Notes: generated from the letters alone by a model not told the origin. Shown: positions 49,056 through 58,145, numbered from the stretch's first letter. The stretch: 63,224 nt of DNA from CAJXUU01 sp963975265 (GCA_963975265.1 CAXBGT010000005.1:1-63224), one strand, 5' to 3'. Numbers and translations: made by a program.

Positions 49056-50405
49056 TCAATATGGCAGTATCCATTCCTTTTTTCGAAATCCTTCCCTCTC
49101 TTTCAACAAGTCTACCGTTGGATCTATATATGGTCTACTCGGACGACCATTGAGTGCCACATAGCTCTCTACATAAATCTCTATATTCTGATGTCCATCC
49201 TTGGAAAACTTATCTCCTAAAAAGTGTGCATACTCCAATATCATGTCAGGCTGAGTACTCATCATTTTTTGTTGTTGGACTGTCAAAAAATCTGAATTAT
49301 CCACATAGAATCTTGTTCCACTGACACCATCCACTATTTTGAAGGTTGCATAACCAGCCTTTTCCATCAACATCACCCTCCACGAAAACCGATATCCTTG
49401 CTCCGTCCAAAACAAATTACCAGGATAAGCCAAAAATCTAAAGGGTATCAAAATTTGAAGCGCAAAGAACGCAATTAATAAGCCATTCTTGAGCTTAGTG
49501 ATCGATGTATTACTATATATGAGTGTACGATTATTGTCAAATTTTGATTTATTGATCTTCAGAAGGTTGCTCAACCATCTAAGTATCTTGTTATGTACTC
49601 TAGGGTCGAAAAAAATCAATGCACTTACAATCATGATATATGGAAACATCCCAATAGGAAATAAAACTCTGGTCAATACATGAAAAATGACAACCATCAC
49701 AAATGCAAAACTCCTAGTTCGCTTATTCAGCAATAAAAATGGGATTAACAAATCATATGCAGCTCCTCCCCAACTAAATGCAAAATGAACCCAATTTTCA
49801 TGCATCAGATTTCCTAAAAGTGGCGTATCATACTTAGACGGTAACCAGATCTTAAGCGGCATTGCTCTGACTAGCCAATCTGGCTGTAATTTTGCTAAAC
49901 CTGCATAGAAATAGACAATACCCAATAGTAGCTTAATACTATCAATCGTCCATCGTGGTATATACTCAAACCCTCTCCTGTTGTTCTTCCATGCATCGAC
50001 AGAATAGTAAGCTGAAGCTGGTAAAAAGATCATCAAAAGACCAATAACACTGATAAAGTAATAGTGGTTAAGATAGGTAGTTTTATCCATCAGTTCGATA
50101 TAGGTAAACGATAGAAAAAATATAATAATTGCCATTCGATATTTATATCCAACCGCTACAAAAATCGAGGAAATTCCACTTATGATAAAAAGTAAATATG
50201 TCCATTGACCATTAGGTTTCACCCATTCAAATCCATAATAAGAAAAGAAAAATTTTGGTTCGATATAGAATTTTTCAATCCACCCATAATACCAAAAACG
50301 AATTATCGATATTAACATCATGACCCCAAATAGAATACGAAAAAGAGCTAATGGCGAAGCGTTAGTTAACTGATTTGGATTATATCTTGCTATTGGTTTG
50401 GACAT
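49056..50405 (-). CDS. HTTM-domain membrane protein (vitamin K-dependent carboxylase-like)
   Basis: The 449-residue multi-pass membrane protein begins with TNASPLALFRILFGVMMLISIIRFWYYGWI, the usual opening of HTTM (horizontally transferred transmembrane) proteins. These share a fold with gamma-glutamyl carboxylase. About eight to ten hydrophobic segments follow, including LLLGIVYFYAGLAKLQPDWLVRAMPLKIW, where the AKL-x-PDW region is characteristic. The soluble C-terminus contains EYAHFLGDKF, and the protein ends EGFRKKEWILPY. Whether the bacterial protein carboxylates anything is unknown. Its place between the imelysin and the TonB receptor recurs in Bacteroidota and suggests a role in metal handling. 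Confidence 0.85.
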   Translation of the reverse strand: MSKPIARYNPNQLTNASPLALFRILFGVMMLISIIRFWYYGWIEKFYIEPKFFFSYYGFEWVKPNGQWTYLLFIISGISSIFVAVGYKYRMAIIIFFLSFTYIELMDKTTYLNHYYFISVIGLLMIFLPASAYYSVDAWKNNRRGFEYIPRWTIDSIKLLLGIVYFYAGLAKLQPDWLVRAMPLKIWLPSKYDTPLLGNLMHENWVHFAFSWGGAAYDLLIPFLLLNKRTRSFAFVMVVIFHVLTRVLFPIGMFPYIMIVSALIFFDPRVHNKILRWLSNLLKINKSKFDNNRTLIYSNTSITKLKNGLLIAFFALQILIPFRFLAYPGNLFWTEQGYRFSWRVMLMEKAGYATFKIVDGVSGTRFYVDNSDFLTVQQQKMMSTQPDMILEYAHFLGDKFSKDGHQNIEIYVESYVALNGRPSRPYIDPTVDLLKEREGFRKKEWILPY

Positions 50406-50631
50406 CAGCGCTTTGCCCGTGTAGCGTTTTCTACCCCCTTACTCCTTCCAAAGAGGATATTAGAATGCGCTTGGGCATTTTATATGTTTAGTAGTACATT
50501 TAATAAAGTTGATAACCCCTTTTTACAAACAGTTTAGCTTCACAATAGAAGAACAGAGCGAAAAGATGTCCCGCCTATCCCCATTGAAGTTTGAGCAGGG
50601 AGTGGAATCACGTTTTTCATTGTCAATTTCA

Positions 50632-51741
50632 TTAATCTCCATCAGCATCAACAAAATCAACCTTAATATTCAACGCTTGTAGCATGTCAACTTTAAGTAA
50701 AATCACATTCTTCTGCAATTCATCATAAGTCTCTAACATTTTCGAATTATCCGATTCGATCTGTTTGACAAAACTACTTTCTAGTCCATTTGCTTTCGTT
50801 TCTATAACATCAAATTGGGCTAGAATCTTTCCACTAAGGTCATTACCAACTTGATCTTGGTAGTCCAGATATGATTTTAAGCTTTCGCCTATTTCGTCAC
50901 TGTAACTGCTCGACCCAAGGAAAAATTCTTTTGAAGCACTAAGTCCAGTTAGGAAGAATAATTTAGAATTCGTCTCTGAATATAAACCCTCTACTTTATT
51001 TGGTAAAGGACTTCCAGAGAATACACCCGCTGGAATTCCAATTTTGCCAGCTCTCAAGAATTTCTCATAGTAGAAAATATAATCATTCACCAATTTATTC
51101 AATGAACCTGTAGCGGATGACCCATCATTTCCAATGAAAGTTTCCCTATAACCATTAGTCCAATCGTCTCGTACTTCTGTAGAAAGTGTTTGTAAACGTG
51201 AGGTCAGGTCTGTTAAATATTTTCCCGCATTACTGTTATTCTTGAAGTACTCAACTACCTCCATTTCTGATTCTGCTGTACCATATAGCAGATAATCCAA
51301 TGCTGGAAATCCTTGCTCATCGATTTTGGAAGGGAGTGCTAGATTATAATTACCCATTGCTATGTTAGCTTCGATTTCGACAACATTGGCAGGAAAAATA
51401 TTTGCGTTATTTCTCAAAGCCAACGACTCTGCTTTTCCTATTTCAAATATTGATACTCTCTGCCACGTAATGTAAGCCTTTCTAAAATCTAATTTCAGTT
51501 GGAATAATCTATCTGCTGTTGGGTTATTAGCAAAAGTATTTGCCTTCAAGTCAAGATTAGCAATATCTGTTGCGTACCGTATATATCCAGGAATAATAAC
51601 ATTGTCTGCAATATCTGTCAGCAAAGCTCCTCTATCAAAATTGTCAATAGGAATTTCAGGCTCAATTGGTTCTGTGTCACCACAAGACTGGGTTGCAAAT
51701 AAAAAGACGATTATCAAAAACGATGTTATTAATCCCTTCAT
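50632..51741 (-). CDS. imelysin family lipoprotein
   Basis: The 369-residue protein has a lipoprotein signal peptide (MKGLITSFLIIVFLFATQSC) and an imelysin-like, all-helical body with the ITWQRVSIFEIGKAE motif typical of the family. The classic GxHxxE iron-related motif reads GFPALDYLLYG here, so the His and Glu are replaced by Pro and Asp. This variant occurs in the Bacteroidota cluster form, and a direct iron-peptidase function is doubtful. Imelysins and EfeO-like proteins are linked to iron uptake. It follows the DUF4856 gene by 18 bp and precedes the HTTM gene by 226 bp. Confidence 0.88.
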   Translation of the reverse strand: MKGLITSFLIIVFLFATQSCGDTEPIEPEIPIDNFDRGALLTDIADNVIIPGYIRYATDIANLDLKANTFANNPTADRLFQLKLDFRKAYITWQRVSIFEIGKAESLALRNNANIFPANVVEIEANIAMGNYNLALPSKIDEQGFPALDYLLYGTAESEMEVVEYFKNNSNAGKYLTDLTSRLQTLSTEVRDDWTNGYRETFIGNDGSSATGSLNKLVNDYIFYYEKFLRAGKIGIPAGVFSGSPLPNKVEGLYSETNSKLFFLTGLSASKEFFLGSSSYSDEIGESLKSYLDYQDQVGNDLSGKILAQFDVIETKANGLESSFVKQIESDNSKMLETYDELQKNVILLKVDMLQALNIKVDFVDADGD

Positions 51742-51759
51742 AGTATTACTATTCTATTA

Positions 51760-52980
51760 TTACTCTGCAGCTTGTGCTACTGTGAAATCAAATTTTGCTG
51801 CGATTGTTTCCGAAATTGCATCTAATGTTGCTGGCGCTACGTCCCAGAATCCATTTCCTTCAAGCAATTGAGATGTGAATGATTCTATTTCCGTACTACT
51901 GAATTTGCTATTACTGGTTCCTGCATCTCTTGTAAATCTCAATGAATACACAAATCCAAAGCCTTCAGAAAGCTCATGGAATGCGCCGCCATAATTTTCA
52001 ATTTCAATCGCTTTTTTACCCTGTTGGAGATAATATACTGCTCTGATCCCGATTACATTAGATATTTTTTCTTTGATGATATCTGCTTGTTTATCTCTTG
52101 TTTCATAGGCACCTGACACAATAGCTGCCCTTCCTTCTTTGAATGCATCAAACACCTCTTGAGCTATTCCTGTAAAGTCATCATCTTCATCTACACTTGA
52201 TAAGTATTTATTCAGGAAGTTGTCAGCTCCGAGATCAATTAATGGACTTTTCTCAAAACTTGACTTTCCGAAAAGGTAACCGTACGCCTCATCCCAGTTG
52301 TGCTCCATACTGGTGTATGCCTTTCCATCAGCTAGTATGCCAGCATCATTGTCAGCTATATTATTCGATTCGTCCAATACGTCAGGACTCAAGTAATTAT
52401 TTAATATCTGATCAGTCATTAATGCTCCGATAAGAGACTTTGCTACTGCTTGATTGTATTCTAGTCCTTTTGCACTTATATATCTTGTAGAAGTTCCATC
52501 TGCTATTTGTCCAGCTTTTCCTGCTTCAGCCAATTCGTTTTCATTAGGAAAAACTTCATTTACTTGAGATAATATCCATTGTTCTAGTTGGGACTTAATT
52601 GCTGCTGCTTCTGTTGTGTTTGTGCTGAATAAGTCAGTTGATGCCGCTACTTTTGATTTTATGCTTTTAGTAGATGCATTAAGATCTGCATCTGAGAATG
52701 GACTCACATCTCCTCCAGTTGCATCTTCGTTCACATACATCTCTTGTAGACTTGTAGTTGACTGATTGAAATCACTCATTCCAATAGCTAATTCTTCTGC
52801 CATTAAAATCCTAGTTGTCTGTCCTGAAAAAGAAACTGTAGATACTCCGTCTCTTATAAATTCGTACGTAGTTGGTACTTTTATTTCTGGATCGTCATCT
52901 TTACAACTACTAAAAGTAATTGCTATCGCTAAAGAAAGAAGTGTGGTCGATTTTATATTGATATACTTTGCCATTTTCAA
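51760..52980 (-). CDS. DUF4856 domain lipoprotein
   Basis: The 406-residue protein has a lipoprotein signal peptide (KSTTLLSLAIAITFSSCKDD) and a DUF4856 body: VPTTYEFIRDGVSTVSFSGQ at the start, AEELAIGM, and a mainly helical remainder with HNWDEAYGYLFGKS and EIENYGGAFHELSEGFGFVYSLRF. DUF4856 proteins nearly always neighbour imelysins in Bacteroidota and resemble them in helical layout; function is unknown. It is the first gene of the four-gene unit, and its promoter (TTTG-N19-TACATTTG) lies 36 bp upstream. Which of the two first Met codons is used is uncertain, as they lie close together (MKM). Confidence 0.88.
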   Translation of the reverse strand: MKMAKYINIKSTTLLSLAIAITFSSCKDDDPEIKVPTTYEFIRDGVSTVSFSGQTTRILMAEELAIGMSDFNQSTTSLQEMYVNEDATGGDVSPFSDADLNASTKSIKSKVAASTDLFSTNTTEAAAIKSQLEQWILSQVNEVFPNENELAEAGKAGQIADGTSTRYISAKGLEYNQAVAKSLIGALMTDQILNNYLSPDVLDESNNIADNDAGILADGKAYTSMEHNWDEAYGYLFGKSSFEKSPLIDLGADNFLNKYLSSVDEDDDFTGIAQEVFDAFKEGRAAIVSGAYETRDKQADIIKEKISNVIGIRAVYYLQQGKKAIEIENYGGAFHELSEGFGFVYSLRFTRDAGTSNSKFSSTEIESFTSQLLEGNGFWDVAPATLDAISETIAAKFDFTVAQAAE

Positions 52981-53015
52981 GCGTTAAAGCTAATTAGATT
53001 AATTCTTAATAAGAG

Positions 53016-53046
53016 CAAATGTAGGCTAGAATTACCACTTTTCAAA
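53016..53046 (-). promoter_or_regulatory. consensus Bacteroidota promoter of the DUF4856-imelysin operon
   Basis: On the minus strand: TTTG (53043-53046), 19-nt spacer, TACATTTG (53016-53023). Both boxes and the spacing match the consensus exactly. It is 36 bp from the DUF4856 ATG. No convincing Fur-type palindrome overlaps it. Confidence 0.75.
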
Positions 53047-53229
53047 GCTTATTTAGACTAAATCCAAATAAAAAATATAGTTTTATTGAAAGCCGTATGG
53101 TGCGAAATATTATTCTTTTAACCACATAAACATAAAGAAGTAATATCGTCTGCAGCGCTTTGACTTTTTGGAGAAAGACTTCGTTAATAATTGATTGTGG
53201 TCAAACCTATATAAATAATTTAAATTATG

Positions 53230-53253
53230 ACCTAATCCTACTAATTAGGTTTT
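53230..53253 (+). promoter_or_regulatory. leader hairpin with T-run upstream of small lipoprotein gene
   Basis: ACCTAAT pairs with ATTAGGT across a 7-nt loop and is followed by TTT. It lies about 50 bp before the ATG at 53304. It could attenuate that gene or simply end upstream transcription; no upstream plus-strand gene exists to need a terminator. Confidence 0.35.
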
Positions 53254-53303
53254 CCCACCCAACGTTTGTAAAATATTCAGCGTTTAAAAAAGAAAAGAAC
53301 ATC

Positions 53304-53636
53304 ATGAGAAATATTAAGTTGTTTTGTATTGTATCTAGCATGTTAGTTACCGTCGGTTTTATTAGTTGTGAAACCAGCGAAGAAAAATTGTGTATTGCTT
53401 ATTTTTTGGAAGAGTTTAATATGAAACCGTATAATGGTGAAGATCTTGCTTGTAAAACTTATATTCGTTTATATGAATATGAGAATACACAATTTGCTTT
53501 AATGGACAATCATTGTGCTGACTTTGCTCCTTTTACTGTGTATGATTGTAATGGAGAGGAATTCTGTTTTACATCAATCGGACCTTGTTATATCCAAGAA
53601 TCTCTAGATCTAGGCATAATTGGGATAGAAAAGTAA
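53304..53636 (+). CDS. small lipoprotein, unknown function
   Basis: The frame is open from 53160, but the residues before 53304 do not resemble an export signal. From the ATG at 53304 the product is 110 residues with a clear lipoprotein signal (MRNIKLFCIVSSMLVTVGFISCETS, lipobox FISC). The mature part has several further cysteines (KLCIAYF, DLACKTYI, NHCADF, YDCNGEEFC, GPCYI), enough for three disulphides, so it is probably a compact folded periplasmic or surface domain. I do not recognise the family. It is converging with the purine nucleoside phosphorylase gene (8 bp between stops). Confidence 0.65.
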   Translation: MRNIKLFCIVSSMLVTVGFISCETSEEKLCIAYFLEEFNMKPYNGEDLACKTYIRLYEYENTQFALMDNHCADFAPFTVYDCNGEEFCFTSIGPCYIQESLDLGIIGIEK

Positions 53637-53644
53637 TCAATCAT

Positions 53645-54481
53645 TCAAGTTATCTCGTTCACAAATACTCCTAATATTTGATTTAACTTATCGGAGGCTT
53701 GATTAGCAACATGGATGACTTCTGCTAGAGTGGTTTCGGTAATTCTTTCAGGTGGAAAACAGACATTGGAGACAATAGAAACTGCGGCGATTTTCATGCC
53801 TGCATGCTTTGCTACTATAACTTCTGGTACAGTTGACATACCTACTAAATCTGCCCCAATTTTGTTAATCATTACATATTCGGCAGGTGTTTCTAAGCTC
53901 GGTCCTTGCAAGCCATAATATACTCCTTCATGTATTGGGATATTAAGTTGTGCGGCAACACTTTTTATTTTCTTTCTCAAGGGAAAGCTGTATGTTTTGA
54001 GCATGTCTGGGAACCTTGGACCTAGTCGATCATCGTTCAATCCCCTTAAAGGATGATCGGGAATAGCGTTAATATGATCTTTTATAATGACTAAGTCTCC
54101 AGCATTATAGCTTTCATTCACACCACCTGAAACATTGGTAAATATGATAGTATCAACTGCTAAGTGTTTCAATACTCGGATTGGAAAAGTCAATTCCTTG
54201 GTACTATATCCTTCATAATAATGCCAACGACCGGCAAGTACTAAGACTTCTTTGTCATTCAACTTTCCTACAACGAACTTCCCTTTGTGGCTTTGTACTG
54301 TACTCTGAGGGAAGTTGGGAATATCTGCATAATCAATGCTTTCGATGTCAACCATTTCATCCACTATACTGCTTAGGCCTGTACCCATCATAATTGCTTT
54401 AGTAGGAATAGGTCGCTCAATTCGATTTGATATGTATTCGGCAGATGTCCGTATATTTTGATAGTAAGATTCAATATCCAT
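53645..54481 (-). CDS. purine-nucleoside phosphorylase (trimeric type)
   Basis: The 278-residue enzyme matches the trimeric PNP family. It has the phosphate-binding GTGLSSIVDEM near residue 33, GRWHYYEGYSTKEL, TNVSGGVNESYNAGDLVIIKDHIN, GPSLETPAEYVM with the purine-contacting Glu, and VSIVSNVCFP. It splits purine nucleosides with phosphate to give free bases and ribose-1-phosphate. The start codon overlaps the stop of the AtpZ/AtpI gene (TAATG), suggesting coupled translation. hpt, encoding the next step of base salvage, lies 302 bp upstream of its start in the same direction, so the two genes probably cooperate in purine recycling. Confidence 0.94.
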   Translation of the reverse strand: MDIESYYQNIRTSAEYISNRIERPIPTKAIMMGTGLSSIVDEMVDIESIDYADIPNFPQSTVQSHKGKFVVGKLNDKEVLVLAGRWHYYEGYSTKELTFPIRVLKHLAVDTIIFTNVSGGVNESYNAGDLVIIKDHINAIPDHPLRGLNDDRLGPRFPDMLKTYSFPLRKKIKSVAAQLNIPIHEGVYYGLQGPSLETPAEYVMINKIGADLVGMSTVPEVIVAKHAGMKIAAVSIVSNVCFPPERITETTLAEVIHVANQASDKLNQILGVFVNEIT

Positions 54482-54705
54482 TATAAATCCTTAGTAAGGT
54501 CAATGTATAGTCTATAAAGGTAGCCCGTAAATAAAAATAGGATAAGACCTATCGTGAAATAAGGCGTTTCAAATTCGAAATATCCGTCTATCCATTGTCC
54601 CCCAAATATTCCTATTAAAAATACACCTGCCATTTGAAAACCAAGACCTGTATATTTCATCAAGCTTTTGGTCTTCTTCTTATCTGGCAATTGCTTTTCT
54701 TTCAT
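54481..54705 (-). CDS. AtpZ/AtpI family membrane protein
   Basis: The 74-residue protein has a Lys-rich N-terminus (MKEKQLPDKKKTKSLMKYTG) and two hydrophobic helices (GLGFQMAGVFLIGIFGGQWIDGYF and YFTIGLILFLFTGYLYRLYIDL), the pattern of AtpZ/AtpI proteins. These assist assembly or Mg2+/Ca2+ supply of the F1Fo ATP synthase and usually precede the atp operon. No atp genes are visible here. Its stop codon overlaps the start of the PNP gene, so the two are probably co-translated. Family call is good for such a short protein, because the GxxxG-rich first helix and GQW-IDG turn are characteristic. Confidence 0.75.
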   Translation of the reverse strand: MKEKQLPDKKKTKSLMKYTGLGFQMAGVFLIGIFGGQWIDGYFEFETPYFTIGLILFLFTGYLYRLYIDLTKDL

Positions 54706-54782
54706 GCTTCAATTTTCAACAAGGTGTAAGTTGTCTACATATAACTTAACACCAGAAACCTAGAATCCAACACCGGTGACAT

Positions 54783-55352
54783 CTATCTGCCCCATTCATC
54801 AACCAACTGATAGATATGAGGTAAATTTCTTCCTGCGCCGTCAAAATCCAATCCATACCCAATTACAAATTTAGTAGGTATCTGAAAGCACTTATAATCT
54901 AAATCCACCTTATACTTTGCAGCATCTGGCTTTTCTAGAAGTGTACATATTTTTAGAGTTTCAGGGTTTTGCTTTTCTATCACAGGAATATATTGGTCTA
55001 AAGTAAAGCCACTGTCTACAATATCTTCTACTATTACAACATGTCTTCCTGTGAGGTCTTTTTCGTTAGGAATTTTTACCTCAAGTCGGCCAGTACTAGC
55101 TAATCCCTTATAGGATGATACTTTAACAAAATCTATATCACAAGCGATATCCATGTTTCTAATCAAATCCGCCGCAAACATAAACGCCCCGTTCAATACC
55201 ACTAAAAACAAAGGATTTTTGCCTACATAATCCGTTTCGATTGTCTTGGCAACCTCTCTTATTCTGTTTTGTATTTCTCTGGCGTTTAAGTAGATTGCAA
55301 AATCTAATGCGCCAATAGTAACTACATCTTTTTTTTCGCTGAAGTACATCAT
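54783..55352 (-). CDS. hpt: hypoxanthine phosphoribosyltransferase
   Basis: The 189-residue enzyme has the PRPP-binding loop VVIVEDIVDSGFTLDQ, the NGAFMFAADLIRN segment, FVKVSSYKG and FVIGYGLDFDGAGRNLPHIY, all typical of bacterial Hpt. It transfers phosphoribose from PRPP to hypoxanthine (and often guanine), completing the salvage started by the PNP gene downstream. Its ATG lies within a 4-bp overlap (ATGA) with the stop of the M28 peptidase gene. Two adjacent Met codons begin the protein; either could be used. It is cytoplasmic with no signal peptide. Confidence 0.94.
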   Translation of the reverse strand: MMYFSEKKDVVTIGALDFAIYLNAREIQNRIREVAKTIETDYVGKNPLFLVVLNGAFMFAADLIRNMDIACDIDFVKVSSYKGLASTGRLEVKIPNEKDLTGRHVVIVEDIVDSGFTLDQYIPVIEKQNPETLKICTLLEKPDAAKYKVDLDYKCFQIPTKFVIGYGLDFDGAGRNLPHIYQLVDEWGR

Positions 55353-56773
55353 TTCAGTCCGTATTTATCTATTAAGTATATCAATGAAGCCATAGATGCG
55401 GCTCCTAATTCTAGTTCTCTTTTATTAACAGCCTCTATCTGATCTATCGTTGTGTGATGGTAATCAAAATATCGTTGTGAGTCAGGTCTTAAACCAATAA
55501 GTAACCCCTTTTGATCTTTTAAGGGGCCAATATCCGCTCCTGATCCTCCTGTTGTAAAATACAATCCATAACTTTCAAGCAACGGTAGCCACTTACTGAC
55601 CCTTGCATAAAATGGTTTTAAGACATCCGCATGACCATCAAAGCTAAATCCTCTTGGTACGAATCCACCGGCATCTGATTCTAATGCAGCAAGATGATAT
55701 TCTCCTTTTTCATTTGAGACACGTGCATATTCTTTTCCACCGGCTAATCCATTTTCTTCATTCATGAACATGACACATCTGATGGTTCGCTGAGGTCTAT
55801 ATCCTATTCCATTAAGAATATCGATAACCCCAAGAGAATGAGCACAGCCTGCACCATCATCATGGGCTCCACCTCCTACATCCCATGCATCCAAGTGTCC
55901 ACCTATTACGATTATTTCATCAGGGTAAGTTGTCCCTTCGATTTCGCCAATCACATTATAAGATACTGCTTCTTCGCCTGGTGCACAGTTATTTTTCACA
56001 GTCATCGTGACCTTCTCCTTTTTGAGTAGGTTGCTTAGAAAACTAGCGTCATTTGTACTTATAGCTAAACTAGAAATTTTAGGAAATTCTTCCTTGTAAA
56101 CCATTGTACCTGTATGTGGATAGTCATCTTGACGAAGTGTCATTGATCTCACTATTGCACCAACGCCTCCATATTCTGCAGCTTTAGACGCTCCCCATAC
56201 ACGTTGATCTACAGCACCTCCGTATGCATGAAATGTTCTTAACTGCGTAGGATCCATGGGTCTGTTATAAAAAACAATTTTTCCTTCTATTGCACTTCTC
56301 CCCAATTTTTCTACCTCATCTAAGCCTTGTACTTCTATTACTTCTGCAGTTATTCCATCTGGACCAGTCCCATAAGAATTTCCAAGAGACAGTGCATTTA
56401 ATCTCTTGTTTTGATCACCATCCTTTTTGTTATTTCTCCACGAGATATTAACAGACTCAGAGTCACCTCTATGCCATTTCTTGACTTTACATGGTTGTAA
56501 AGAAGTGGAAGTGAATCCTAGCGTATCCATTATCATTTTTGTGTATTGGACAGCTTTTTCGGCATTTGCGCTACCCGCTAGTCTGCCTTTACATTCTGTG
56601 GCAAGGTGTTCTAACCACACATATGTCGAGCTTTCTGTCAATGCATAGTTGTGAATATCTTTTATAAACAAAGCATCATCATCGACATCATCACCTGATA
56701 TTTCAGCTTGACAAAATGATAGATGTGTTGTGCATCCTATAAAAATTAGTGATAAAATTATTCGTAAGGTCAT
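55349..56773 (-). CDS. M28-family zinc aminopeptidase, exported
   Basis: The 474-residue protein has a signal peptide (MTLRIILSLIFIGCTTHLSFCQA). A PA-like insert lies around residues 125-240, and the M28 catalytic domain follows. The metal-site motifs are GGHLDAWDVGGGAHDDGAG (His and bridging Asp), MNEENGLAGG (catalytic Glu pair), LESDAGG (Asp) and DYHHTTID (His). All five expected metal ligands are present. It should remove N-terminal residues from peptides in the periplasm, with two zinc ions. It overlaps hpt by 4 bp, an odd pairing that probably reflects shared transcription only. The plus-strand barrel protein gene begins divergently within about 80 bp. Confidence 0.93.
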   Translation of the reverse strand: MTLRIILSLIFIGCTTHLSFCQAEISGDDVDDDALFIKDIHNYALTESSTYVWLEHLATECKGRLAGSANAEKAVQYTKMIMDTLGFTSTSLQPCKVKKWHRGDSESVNISWRNNKKDGDQNKRLNALSLGNSYGTGPDGITAEVIEVQGLDEVEKLGRSAIEGKIVFYNRPMDPTQLRTFHAYGGAVDQRVWGASKAAEYGGVGAIVRSMTLRQDDYPHTGTMVYKEEFPKISSLAISTNDASFLSNLLKKEKVTMTVKNNCAPGEEAVSYNVIGEIEGTTYPDEIIVIGGHLDAWDVGGGAHDDGAGCAHSLGVIDILNGIGYRPQRTIRCVMFMNEENGLAGGKEYARVSNEKGEYHLAALESDAGGFVPRGFSFDGHADVLKPFYARVSKWLPLLESYGLYFTTGGSGADIGPLKDQKGLLIGLRPDSQRYFDYHHTTIDQIEAVNKRELELGAASMASLIYLIDKYGLK

Positions 56774-56851
56774 ATGAAATATTCTACTTTAGCATTTGGT
56801 CGATTTTAATTTTTGACAAATCGACATTTATTTAAATATAAAAGCAATATA

Positions 56852-57622
56852 GTGAAGTATAGTTTAGCTACTAAAGATATAAATAATAACATTTCAAGAA
56901 TATTTACAATTTTGATTATAGGGTTAGTAATTTTATTGACTACTGAAGACTCAAATGCGCAAATAAGACCATACGACAATGGTGAGATCATGGTTCTCAA
57001 AAAGGGGGCTCTTCAATCTGACAATTATTATGGTAACAATGCTTTTAAAGAAACCAATCAGCATAATCTGAGTACCTTATTTAGGTATGGGTTGACTAAA
57101 AACTTTCAATTGCAATTTGGCTGGTCGGCACAAAAAGACAAAACTGACATTAAAAATGTCTCCTCAGAAACAGCCAATGTTGGTCTCAAAATCCATTTGA
57201 CAAATGATAGTAAGTTCTTACCTGCACTCTCTGCAATTGTATCTACCAACTTAACTTTTGATCCAGAGAAAAATCCATTTAGCCCAAGCATTAACTTGCT
57301 TTATGAAAAATCAATCAGCTCAAATGTGAATGCAAACGGTAATCTTCAAGTAACGCTCAATGAACAATCAGGTGATTTCAGGACTAATTATGCCTTCAAT
57401 CTAGAAGCTGATGTTACCAATTGGCAAACAACATATGTTGGGCTTAGAGGAAACTCTGATCCGTTCCAAAAAGAAGGATCCACTTACCAACAACATTTAG
57501 AAATAGGTATGTTGTTTTGGGTATATGATGGGATTGTGCTCTATCCCTTTTATGATATAGGTTTGAATGATAGTTCCGGCGATATATTTAATATTGGGGC
57601 TATGATTACTTTGGGGAAGTAA
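56852..57622 (+). CDS. outer-membrane beta-barrel protein (phenol-degradation MetA-like family)
   Basis: The open frame starts with a TTG at 56813, but the GTG at 56852 gives MKYSLATKDINNNISRIFTILIIGLVILLTTEDSNA and a better signal peptide, so it is chosen; both are uncertain. The mature part of about 220 residues is a likely 10-12-stranded barrel: GLTKNFQLQFGWSAQK, VGLKIHLTNDSKFLPALSAIV, NLEADVTNWQTTYVGLRGN, and FYDIGLNDSSGDIFNIGAMITLGK at the end. This fits the family of MetA-pathway-like putative transporters, whose real cargo is unknown. It is divergent from the M28 gene. Confidence 0.65.
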   Translation: MKYSLATKDINNNISRIFTILIIGLVILLTTEDSNAQIRPYDNGEIMVLKKGALQSDNYYGNNAFKETNQHNLSTLFRYGLTKNFQLQFGWSAQKDKTDIKNVSSETANVGLKIHLTNDSKFLPALSAIVSTNLTFDPEKNPFSPSINLLYEKSISSNVNANGNLQVTLNEQSGDFRTNYAFNLEADVTNWQTTYVGLRGNSDPFQKEGSTYQQHLEIGMLFWVYDGIVLYPFYDIGLNDSSGDIFNIGAMITLGK

Positions 57623-57728
57623 ATCATTTTAGGTTCTATGGTGTTTAGTATGTCAAAACCTAAATTCATATTTCATCAAGATATACATTTAGCACATTGA
57701 TTTCGTTAGAATAAAAATCACGAAACTT

Positions 57729-58145
57729 ATGAAACAGCTACAATGTCTATTATTATTTAGCCTCATATCTTTTGCATTTATTGGCTGTTCAGACGATATC
57801 GATGATTCACTCAAAATAGAAGGTCAATGGAAACTAGAATCAATATCTGGTGGAATTGGAGGAGGGGGATTTATCATTTTCGGAGAGATTACCATGGCTG
57901 TTGATGATAATAAGTTGAATCTATTCAATGATGCTGAGTTGATAATGGATGCTAAACTATCCTATGAAAAGGATAAAAATCAACTATTTATAAATATTAA
58001 TCGTAGCTACAAGACAACTGTTCCTAGCTTCATACTTGGCAGTTCAGATAGAATGAGGGTGTCCAAGTTAGACAGTAATTCAACTTTGACCTTGAGTGAT
58101 GAAGGTTATGATGGTTATAATTATCATTTTATTATGGTAAAATAA
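57729..58145 (+). CDS. small lipoprotein with lipocalin-like start
   Basis: The 138-residue protein has a lipoprotein signal peptide (MKQLQCLLLFSLISFAFIGCSDD). The mature part opens with KIEGQWKLESISGGIGGGGF, resembling the entry of lipocalin-like domains in Bacteroidota (GxWKLxS). The rest is beta-rich (LIMDAKLSYEKDKNQLFINI, MRVSKLDSNSTLTLSDEGYD) and ends in YNYHFIMVK, so a small beta barrel or sandwich is likely. No ligand can be named. It lies 106 bp after the barrel protein gene in the same direction and converges with the zinc-ribbon gene. Confidence 0.65.
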   Translation: MKQLQCLLLFSLISFAFIGCSDDIDDSLKIEGQWKLESISGGIGGGGFIIFGEITMAVDDNKLNLFNDAELIMDAKLSYEKDKNQLFININRSYKTTVPSFILGSSDRMRVSKLDSNSTLTLSDEGYDGYNYHFIMVK

